DNA from: Acidobacteriaceae bacterium
GTDB lineage: Bacteria; Acidobacteriota; Terriglobia; Terriglobales; Acidobacteriaceae
Direction: 5' to 3'
Assembly (NCBI GenBank): GCA_003140705.1
Contig: PLKU01000197.1
Span: forward strand, 2,019 to 7,234
Length of the DNA stretch: 5,216 nt
Shown: positions 1-5,216 of the stretch, piece by piece
How the letters are laid out: each line of letters opens with the position of its first letter
How positions within the stretch are numbered: position 1 is the first letter of the stretch
Notes under the pieces: model-generated
Seen by the model: the letters and a program-made list of their open reading frames with translations, nothing else
The model's database searches: none
Told to the model about the DNA's origin: nothing
Translations under genes and position numbers: made by a program

Positions 1-254
1 CCGAGTCCGCACCAATCGCCCAAGCAGTATTCCAGAGCTACCGCATCCCCGCTGCCTGGCTCCAGAAGAAGCTCTCCCCAGAAAACCCGCCGCCTGTCTC
101 TAAAGCGGATGTCGCTTCAGCTGCAGCCACAATGAAGTCCACGATGGCAGGCGAGGCAGCCGCCGATAACAGTTCCAATTGCTTTGATCTGGCCGTCCTG
201 CGCGAGACCCCCAACGCTCAACTCCCCAAGAGTTGCGGCGGTCTTGCACCCTGA
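1..254 (+). CDS. C-terminal end of an unidentified protein, possibly a penicillin-binding protein (partial)
   Basis: An open frame enters from the left edge (first full codon at position 3) and runs 83 codons to a TGA at 252-254; the other two plus-strand frames stop early (taa near 102, tga near 131). Third codon positions are mostly G or C, as in the efflux genes. The visible protein starts ESAPIAQAVFQSYRIPAAWL, and the last ~50 residues are an Ala/Ser/Pro-rich tail with two cysteines. The 'SAPIAQAVFQSY' stretch resembles the last secondary-structure element of class B penicillin-binding protein transpeptidase domains (PBP2/MrdA type), where a phrase like 'AAPIA..V...Y' follows the final beta strand, with a disordered tail after it. 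That is a resemblance from memory on a very short segment; the catalytic SxxK, SxN and KTG motifs would lie outside the window. If it is wrong, this is simply an unknown protein tail. It converges on the efflux operon and is probably unrelated to it. Confidence refers to the frame being coding; the identity is about 0.35. Confidence 0.6.
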   Translation, partial: ESAPIAQAVFQSYRIPAAWLQKKLSPENPPPVSKADVASAAATMKSTMAGEAAADNSSNCFDLAVLRETPNAQLPKSCGGLAP

Positions 255-272
255 GCCATCTTCGCGGCTCAG
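251..272 (+). other. Short hairpin overlapping the stop codon of the plus-strand gene
   Basis: CTGAGCC (251-257) and GGCTCAG (266-272) are perfect reverse complements, giving a 7-pair stem with an 8-base loop. The left arm contains the TGA stop (252-254), and the right arm shares its last two bases with the left arm of the larger hairpin that follows. It may be part of a compound terminator or RNA-stabilising structure at the end of the plus-strand gene. No T-run follows. Its function is inferred from position only. Confidence 0.4.
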
Positions 273-368
273 ACGCGTCACTTTGCAGCCTGCGAAGTGA
301 CGCGTCTCAGGAATGCGCAGGGCGCCATGGCTTGGTTTTGTGCCTTGTCGCTGAGTTTTCTCTACACT
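255..368. other. Convergent intergenic region
   Basis: These 114 bases separate the plus-strand gene tail from the outer-membrane factor gene. They hold most of the two hairpins (251-272 and 271-307). Beyond these I see only short palindromes, GGCGCC (321-326) and GCCATGGC (324-331), of a kind expected by chance. No promoter is expected between convergent genes and none is evident. Confidence 0.7.
271..307 (+). terminator. Strong intergenic hairpin, probable (possibly bidirectional) terminator
   Basis: The arms 271-283 (AGACGCGTCACTT) and 295-307 are perfect 13-base reverse complements. In plus-strand RNA the stem continues inward with a U-G wobble (284/294) and three more pairs (285-287 with 291-293), giving 17 pairs closed by a GCC triloop. 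In minus-strand RNA the wobble becomes an A-C mismatch, so the hairpin is slightly better in the plus direction. It begins 16 bases after the plus-strand stop codon and lies 61 bases beyond the stop of the outer-membrane factor gene, so it sits where both converging transcripts should end. No T-tract follows immediately on either strand; the nearest short T-runs on the plus strand are around 335-338 and 356-359. It may therefore work as an RNA 3'-end stabiliser, a U-less terminator or a barrier to read-through, rather than a textbook intrinsic terminator. Confidence 0.6.
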
Positions 369-1892
369 CTATTTCGGCAATTGGCTAGCGTCCCAGCCGC
401 CGCCGAGTGAGCGCACCAGCCCTACACTGGCAACAAACTGCCGGGTCTCGAGATCGATGGCCGTGCGCTGATTCTGGAGCAGCGTTGCCTCTGCCGTCAG
501 CACTTCAAGGTAGCTGGTGACGCCGCCTTTATAGCGCTGGCCTGAGAGATCGAAAGAGTGCTGCGCCGAGTCAACCGCCTTCTGCTCCATCCCCGACTCT
601 TGTTCAAGGATCCGAAGGCCGGACAGTTGGTCCTCGACGTCGTTAAAGGCGAGGAAGACTGTATTTCTGTAGCCGGCGACCTGGGCCTCGTAGGTGTGGC
701 GAGCCTGATCGGTGAGAGCGTGGCGCTGACCTGCATCGAAGATCAGCTGCGCAGCCTGCGCACCCAGGGTCCACAGCGCGCTCGGTCCCTGGATCCACGT
801 ACCGACATGAACGCTTTCAAAGCCGCCCTCCGCTCCCAGGCTGATGGTGGGATAAAATGCGGATACGGCAATCCCAATCTGCGCGTTGGCCGCTGCGGCG
901 CGGCGCTCAGCGGCGGCAACGTCCGGGCGACGCTCCAGCAGTTGCGAAGGCACACCAACGGGAACCTTTGGCAGCGTCAAGCCCTGGCGGTCAACAAGCG
1001 GCGATGGTGCAATGCTGAAATCTGAAAGGCTCAGGTTGGCGATTGTCCCAACTGCGTGTTCATACTGGGCACGTGCCACACCCACATCGATCAGTTGCGC
1101 CCGAACAGTTTCGAGTTGGGTCCTTGCCTCGGCAACGTCCACTTCTGTTGCGACACCGCCCTCGAGTCGGTGCTGGGCTAGATCGAGTTGCCTTTCCAGA
1201 TCGGCCACAGTCGCTGTCAGCAACCTGCTCTCAGAGTCCAGACCGCGCAGTTGAAAATAGTCGACAGCCATTTCGGCGTGAAGACTCAGGTCCACGTTAG
1301 CCATGTCCGCGGCGCTTGCCTGGGCATTCTCGTGTGCGGCTTCGACCGCCCGTCGAATGCGGCCCCAGAAATCCGGCTCCCAACTAGCCTGGGCGTCGAT
1401 CACCAGATCGTTATAGCCGACGGGTTTCGTGGACGAGTAATCAGGTCCGTTTTTCGAGATACGGTCGCGGTTTACAGAGGGTCCAGCTGAAAGTGTGGGA
1501 AAGAGAGCAGACCGTGCAGCGGTCACTTGGTCGCGCGCAGCCAGATAGGTCTCAAGTGCCTGACGCAGCCCCTGGTTATTTGTAGCGATCCGCTCTTCAA
1601 GTTGATTGAGCTGCGGGTCCTGGTAAATCTCCCACCATTTCCCGCGGATCATCCCGTCGGAAGGCGAGGCAGGCCGCCAGCCACCGCCGGCCGCCGGGTT
1701 GGGTGGCGGGACAAGAACAGTTGTAGCCCCGACCTCCTTGTAAGTTGAGGGTGCATCAAAGCCTGGGCGATTGTAGTTGGGCCCGACCGGCTTACAACCA
1801 GTCAGCAGCCCAAAGGCGATCAGCGCGGCTGTTCCGCCGCTGCGAACGCGGAAGGCACCGAGACTAATTGGATGCAGGATTGGCTGCCGCAT
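369..1892 (-). CDS. Outer-membrane factor lipoprotein of an RND efflux pump (TolC/OprM/NodT-like)
   Basis: This 507-residue protein is the outer-membrane exit duct of the tripartite pump; members of the family form trimeric beta-barrel plus alpha-barrel channels. The start at 1892 is followed by a basic N-region, a hydrophobic stretch (residues ~21-31) and a lipobox LLTGC with Cys33, so the mature protein should be lipid-anchored in the outer membrane, as in OprM/NodT relatives. A Pro/Gly-rich linker (61-79) precedes KWWEIYQDPQLNQLEE (85-100), the usual start of the first outer-membrane efflux repeat. The family's two-fold repeat is visible: ARSALFPTLSAG (126-137) matches AVSAFYPTISLG (342-353), and RLEGGVATEVDV (242-253) matches RYKGGVTSYLEV (453-464). 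WEPDFWGRIRRAVEAA (171-186) and LLERRPDVAAAE (318-329) are family signatures. Length is normal. The start lies two bases after the adaptor stop (TAG-CG-ATG) with only a G-run upstream as ribosome-binding site, so translation is probably coupled. It is the last gene of the operon. Substrate range cannot be told from the sequence. Confidence 0.95.
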   Translation of the reverse strand: MRQPILHPISLGAFRVRSGGTAALIAFGLLTGCKPVGPNYNRPGFDAPSTYKEVGATTVLVPPPNPAAGGGWRPASPSDGMIRGKWWEIYQDPQLNQLEERIATNNQGLRQALETYLAARDQVTAARSALFPTLSAGPSVNRDRISKNGPDYSSTKPVGYNDLVIDAQASWEPDFWGRIRRAVEAAHENAQASAADMANVDLSLHAEMAVDYFQLRGLDSESRLLTATVADLERQLDLAQHRLEGGVATEVDVAEARTQLETVRAQLIDVGVARAQYEHAVGTIANLSLSDFSIAPSPLVDRQGLTLPKVPVGVPSQLLERRPDVAAAERRAAAANAQIGIAVSAFYPTISLGAEGGFESVHVGTWIQGPSALWTLGAQAAQLIFDAGQRHALTDQARHTYEAQVAGYRNTVFLAFNDVEDQLSGLRILEQESGMEQKAVDSAQHSFDLSGQRYKGGVTSYLEVLTAEATLLQNQRTAIDLETRQFVASVGLVRSLGGGWDASQLPK

Positions 1893-1894
1893 CG

Positions 1895-3121
1895 CTACTT
1901 GCCCCCCGGAGCTGTGGCTTTGTCACGACTATCCACATAGACCTTTTCACCGTCAATGAGTGAGTCGGGCGGATCCTGGATCACGCGATCAGTGGCGTTA
2001 AGTCCGGTGATGATCTGCACACTTGCGCCATCGTCCTCGCCAATAACGACAGGGACAAGATGCGCAACATTGCCGTTCACCACCGTTGCCACCCGCATTC
2101 CTTCCCTGCGAAAGATGAGCGCGGACGCCGTCACAATAAAGGTTGGTCCCATAGACGGCGTCTTGAAGTGGACTTGCGCCAGCGATCCCGGCAACAGTTC
2201 CCCTGCTCTGTTGTCCACGTCGATCTCCACCAGCAGCGTGCGGCTGACCGGGTCGATTGCATCGGCCGTTCGCGTCATCGTTCCCTGATACGTTTTCCCG
2301 GGATGTTCTGAAAAGGTGAGGTCGATTTTCGATCCACGCTTCACACTTTGCGAATAAATCTGCGGCAGGTTTACATAGACGCGGAGGGTCTGTATTGCCT
2401 GTAGATGGAAGAGTTCTTTGCCCGCGCCCTGGTCGATTAGCTGTCCCGTGTCGATGTTGCGCGCAGTAACTACTCCGTCAAACGGTGCGTAAACTTTTTC
2501 AAAAGACTGTAGCTCGCGGAGACGCTGCACATTGGCTTGTGCGGACTTGACCCCAGCCGCGGTTGCAGTTGCCTGGTTCACAAATGTGTCCGTGTCCTGC
2601 TGTGATACCGCTTCTGTCTTCACCAGCCCGGTGTAGCGATCAGCTTGAATACGTGCATTGTTGGCATTTGCCTCGGATGTATTCAGATCGGCTTCGGCCT
2701 GCGCCAACTGCTGATCCACCTCGGGAGTCGCGATTTCGGCAAGCAGAGCGCCCTTCTTCACCCTGGAGCCTATGTCGTAGTTCCACCGCGTCAAATACCC
2801 CGATGTCCGCGCGTAGATAGGCGAGTCCGTCAGGGCACTCACGTTGCCGGGCAGCACAAAACTGTCCACTGGAGCCCCTTCTATGGGCGGCGCGGCAATC
2901 ACCGCGGGCGGGGCCATCTCGCTGGTGTGCTGGGCCAGCACGGCGTCGGCGGACCGGCGGCTCAGAATGCCGATGGATGCCAGCACGATGGCCACCACGA
3001 GCACAAAGGCTATTCCCAAGAGTGCCAGCTTGGGAGAGATTGGTTTCCGATCTGGTGCCGTGTTGCCATCGTTTGCTGCCGAATGGCCGTGATGCTGGTT
3101 GGGTTTGGATTCGTTGGTCAT
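1895..3121 (-). CDS. Periplasmic adaptor (membrane fusion protein) of an RND efflux pump, AcrA/MexA-like
   Basis: This 408-residue adaptor links the inner-membrane permease to the outer-membrane channel. I chose the ATG at 3121 (MTNESKPNQ) because GGAG sits ten bases upstream and the start falls 7 bases after the permease stop. A start at 3220 is open in frame, but it would add 33 residues overlapping the permease end and place them before the membrane anchor. Order: a His/Asn-rich cytoplasmic tail (1-30, with HHGH at 10-13), one membrane segment (31-53, so membrane-anchored, with no lipobox), the first lipoyl half (104-135, SGYLTRWNYDIGSRVKKG), an alpha-helical hairpin (about 136-207), the second lipoyl half (YAPFDGVVTARNIDTGQLI, 211-229), a beta-barrel domain (about 243-322) with DAIDPVSRTLLVEIDV (287-302), and a membrane-proximal domain to about 395. 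The hairpin tip carries R162-x3-L166-x6-S173, the motif known to dock AcrA-type adaptors onto TolC-type channels. Length and domain order are typical for the HlyD/AcrA family with RND partners. Confidence 0.95.
   Translation of the reverse strand: MTNESKPNQHHGHSAANDGNTAPDRKPISPKLALLGIAFVLVVAIVLASIGILSRRSADAVLAQHTSEMAPPAVIAAPPIEGAPVDSFVLPGNVSALTDSPIYARTSGYLTRWNYDIGSRVKKGALLAEIATPEVDQQLAQAEADLNTSEANANNARIQADRYTGLVKTEAVSQQDTDTFVNQATATAAGVKSAQANVQRLRELQSFEKVYAPFDGVVTARNIDTGQLIDQGAGKELFHLQAIQTLRVYVNLPQIYSQSVKRGSKIDLTFSEHPGKTYQGTMTRTADAIDPVSRTLLVEIDVDNRAGELLPGSLAQVHFKTPSMGPTFIVTASALIFRREGMRVATVVNGNVAHLVPVVIGEDDGASVQIITGLNATDRVIQDPPDSLIDGEKVYVDSRDKATAPGGK
1902..1907 (-). promoter_or_regulatory. Weak G-rich ribosome-binding site for the outer-membrane factor gene
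   Basis: The minus strand reads GGGGGG nine bases before the ATG at 1892, inside the last codons of the adaptor gene. It is a poor match to a GGAGG core. With only two bases between the adaptor stop and this start, initiation probably relies on ribosomes finishing the adaptor (translational coupling). Confidence 0.35.
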
Positions 3122-3128
3122 AAGAACG

Positions 3129-5216
3129 CTACTCCGAAAGCTCGTCAAATTCATCGATCGTTCCGGCCCGTGAAGCGCCATGTGCCGTCCTGCGTCGGCC
3201 TTCCAGCCACCCATGGACAACAGAAAAGAAAGCAGGCACGAAGAAAAGCGTTGCTATGGTCGCCAGCAACAGTCCGCCGATTACTGCTCGGCCCAATGGA
3301 GCGTTCTGCTCACCTCCATCGCCGAGACCTAACGACATGGGCACCATGCCGATGATCATCGCCAGGGCCGTCATGATGACTGGACGTAAGCGGACAAAGC
3401 CGGCATTCAGTGCTGCCTTGCGTGCATCTCCCACCAGAATCTCTAACTGCTCGCGTGCAAAACTGACCACCAGAATCGAGTTGGCCGTCGCCACACCCAT
3501 GCACATGATGGCGCCCGTCAGGGCTGGCACGCTAAGTCGCGTGTTGGTTAGGAACAGAAACCAGACGATGCCCGCCAATGCCGCCGGCAACGCCGAGATA
3601 ATCAGGAACGGATCGAGCCACGACTGAAAGTTGACTACGATGAGCAAGTAGACAAGCAGAATGGAGAACGCCAGCCCGGCCAGCAGCCCGAAGTAGGACT
3701 TCTTCATCGTTTCGCTCTGGCCACGCAGGGTAAAGTGCGATCCACGCGGCAAATTCTTTTCGTTGCGGGAAATGATGTCCTCCATCTTGCGGGTCACACT
3801 TCCTAAGTCGGTGCCATCCACGTTGGCATAGATATCCAAAACCGGCTGCACATCGTAGTGGCTCACTGTGCCAAGCTCAGTGCCCGGGGTAATGGAAGCC
3901 ACGTTTCCCAGGACCTCAACCGGCGGCGGAACTCCAGACACTGAAGCTGGCTGCGACCCACTGGCGGCTGCGAGGTTGCCCTGCTGTACCGAGGCCGGGC
4001 TGTTCACCGGCAGGCTTTCCAACTCGGCGAGAGAGTCGAGCTTGTATTGCGGGGCCTGGATGGCCACGTTATAAGTGACACCATTGCTGGGATCAAGATA
4101 GAAGTTGGGAGTGGTCTGAAAACTGCCGCTCAAAGCCACCAGCAGGCTTTGCGCAACATTCTGTTGCGTCAGGCCGATCGTCTGGGCGCGGGTGCGGTCA
4201 ACATCCACTGTCATTTTGGGGAAATTGAATGGCTGCTGGATGCGCGCATCGACGGCGCCTGGGACATAGCGGATCTCATCAAGCATTTTCTCGGCCAGCG
4301 CGCGGTTGTCATTTAAATCAGGGCCAACAATCTGGATATCAATGGGCGCGGAGAGTCCGAAGTTCAGAATCTGGGTCACGATGTCCACAGGCAGCACATA
4401 AAATGTCACGCCAGGATATTCGCGGTTGAGTACCGTGCGCAGGTTCTCCACGTATGCCGCGGTGGGATGGTGATCCTTGGTCAACTGGACCTGGATATCG
4501 GCGTCGGCCGGCCCAATTGGAGCGGAGGTCGAGTATGAGAGGTTCAAGCCGGAGTAGGGAAGGCCTATGTTATCGACAATAGTCACAACCTCTTTTGCCG
4601 GGATGTTTTCGCGGATGGTGTTGTCAATGTGGTCACAAAGCGCGGCTGTCTCCTCGATGCGAGTGCCGGTGCGGGCCCGTACATGAATCTTGAACTGTCC
4701 GGCATCTACTGCGGGAAAGAAATCCTGCCCGAGAGAGGGCAGGAGAATGCCTACTGAAGCGACGGAAAAGACGATGAAGAGAACAAGGAATGCACCCGCA
4801 TGGTCCACGCACAAAGCCAGCATATCCAAATAGCCATTGCGAAGCTTTTCAAAACCTGACTCAAACGCCAACTGAAAATGAACAAGCGGATTGCGGCTTG
4901 CCCTTTTCCTCGCGGTTTGCGCGTCGTCGTGCTCCACAAGCAGATACTTCGCCATGGTCGGCACCACAGTGCGCGAAAGCAGGTAGCTCGCCAGCATGGC
5001 AAAGACTACCGCTTCGGCAAGAGGGATAAACAGGTAACGCGAAACGCCGCTTAGAAAGAACATCGGTACGAACACGATGCAGATGGCCAAGGTCGAAACC
5101 AGGGCAGGCGTGGCAATCTGTGCGGCGCCATCCAGAATCGCCTGCTCGATCTCCTTGCCTGATTCCAGGTTGCGGTTGATATTTTCGATCTCGACGGTGG
5201 CGTCGTCCACCAGGAT
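3129..5216 (-). CDS. RND-family efflux permease, inner-membrane proton antiporter (partial, N-terminus outside window)
   Basis: The last 695 residues of an AcrB/MexB-type (HAE1-like) transporter are visible; roughly the first 400 lie beyond the right edge. The first visible residues, ILVDDATVEIEN, are the TM4 signature with the two proton-relay aspartates (visible residues 4 and 5, AcrB D407/D408). TM5 (~35-57), TM6 (~61-88) and TM7 (~140-163) follow, with a cytoplasmic linking helix (~108-134). The second periplasmic half (porter and docking subdomains) spans ~164-507, and TM8-TM12 run from ~508 to ~668 with a short charged tail. TM11 keeps RLRPVIMT, giving Arg609 and Thr616 for AcrB R971 and T978, but TM10 reads GVATANSILVV, with Ala578 where AcrB has K940. 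The spacing Ala578-Arg609-Thr616 matches AcrB exactly without gaps. From the second TM4 Asp to Ala578 the protein is about 41 residues longer than AcrB, part of which is a low-complexity stretch (406-432). It is the first visible gene of the operon. Multidrug or other substrate specificity is not predictable. Confidence 0.95.
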   Translation of the reverse strand: MLVDDATVEIENINRNLESGKEIEQAILDGAAQIATPALVSTLAICIVFVPMFFLSGVSRYLFIPLAEAVVFAMLASYLLSRTVVPTMAKYLLVEHDDAQTARKRASRNPLVHFQLAFESGFEKLRNGYLDMLALCVDHAGAFLVLFIVFSVASVGILLPSLGQDFFPAVDAGQFKIHVRARTGTRIEETAALCDHIDNTIRENIPAKEVVTIVDNIGLPYSGLNLSYSTSAPIGPADADIQVQLTKDHHPTAAYVENLRTVLNREYPGVTFYVLPVDIVTQILNFGLSAPIDIQIVGPDLNDNRALAEKMLDEIRYVPGAVDARIQQPFNFPKMTVDVDRTRAQTIGLTQQNVAQSLLVALSGSFQTTPNFYLDPSNGVTYNVAIQAPQYKLDSLAELESLPVNSPASVQQGNLAAASGSQPASVSGVPPPVEVLGNVASITPGTELGTVSHYDVQPVLDIYANVDGTDLGSVTRKMEDIISRNEKNLPRGSHFTLRGQSETMKKSYFGLLAGLAFSILLVYLLIVVNFQSWLDPFLIISALPAALAGIVWFLFLTNTRLSVPALTGAIMCMGVATANSILVVSFAREQLEILVGDARKAALNAGFVRLRPVIMTALAMIIGMVPMSLGLGDGGEQNAPLGRAVIGGLLLATIATLFFVPAFFSVVHGWLEGRRRTAHGASRAGTIDEFDELSE
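3132..3135 (-). promoter_or_regulatory. Ribosome-binding site that decides the adaptor start
   Basis: The minus strand reads GGAG immediately before the permease TAG stop, with ten bases between it and the ATG at 3121. This supports the 3121 start over the longer in-frame start at 3220 and shows that the adaptor is initiated right at the end of the permease gene. Confidence 0.55.

Noticed and set aside
321..331. Overlapping palindromes GGCGCC and GCCATGGC as a possible operator
   Set aside because: They are short, expected by chance in GC-rich DNA, and lie between two converging gene ends where no promoter is expected.
558..1025. A 155-codon plus-strand open frame inside the outer-membrane factor gene
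   Set aside because: It is antisense to a well-supported gene, resembles no family I know, and long antisense frames are common in GC-rich coding sequence.
3122..3220. Longer adaptor start at 3220, adding 33 residues
   Set aside because: It would overlap the permease end by about 90 bases and add residues before the cytoplasmic tail that look like out-of-frame permease sequence. The ATG at 3121 has a GGAG at proper spacing and the expected position just after the permease stop.
2645..3355. A 236-codon open frame on the plus strand, opposite the adaptor and permease genes
   Set aside because: It lies wholly antisense to two clearly recognised genes, crosses their junction, has a His/Arg/Gln/Cys-rich composition typical of a shadow frame, and shows no domain or convincing ribosome-binding site.
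5208..5210. GTG at 5210 as the real start of the permease
   Set aside because: The frame is open to the window edge and the codons before it (Ile-Leu) complete the TM4 signature, so this is an internal valine of a gene cut by the window end.

Overview
The window holds the downstream part of one minus-strand operon for a tripartite RND efflux pump, and on the other strand the tail of an unrelated gene that converges on it. The organism is a Gram-negative bacterium: the outer-membrane component has a lipoprotein signal, and the complex spans inner membrane, periplasm and outer membrane. The fairly GC-rich coding sequence and the style of the proteins (outer-membrane factor starting 'CKPVGPNY' with a Pro/Gly linker, RND permease with 'VDDATVEIEN' and 'GVATANSILVVSFARE') remind me most of soil Acidobacteriota of the Terriglobus/Granulicella/Edaphobacter kind. 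That placement is recall, not a search result.

Layout, left to right: (1) positions 1-254, plus strand, the last 83 codons of a gene that begins outside the window, possibly a penicillin-binding protein; (2) positions 255-368, a 114-base convergent intergenic gap with two adjoining hairpins, one of them very strong (17 pairs, 3-base loop on the plus strand), best read as a terminator region; (3) positions 369-1892, minus, an outer-membrane factor lipoprotein; (4) positions 1895-3121, minus, the periplasmic adaptor (membrane fusion protein); (5) positions 3129-5216, minus, the C-terminal 695 residues of the RND inner-membrane permease, which runs off the right edge. The operon promoter and any regulator must lie beyond that edge.

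Transcription order is permease, adaptor, outer-membrane factor, with gaps of 7 and 2 bases, so the three proteins are almost certainly co-transcribed and probably translationally coupled. All three genes end in TAG. The permease should use the proton gradient to move a substrate (not predictable here) into the adaptor-sealed channel and out through the outer-membrane factor. The adaptor carries an exact R-x3-L-x6-S docking motif at its hairpin tip, and the outer-membrane factor has the matching pair of Gly-Gly-Val tips, so they look like true partners.

No wholly new system is visible. The most interesting point is that the permease keeps both TM4 aspartates and the TM11 Arg and Thr of the AcrB proton relay but has Ala where AcrB has Lys940. 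It also carries a low-complexity insertion in its second periplasmic half. No RNA genes, mobile elements, CRISPR arrays or attachment sites were seen.
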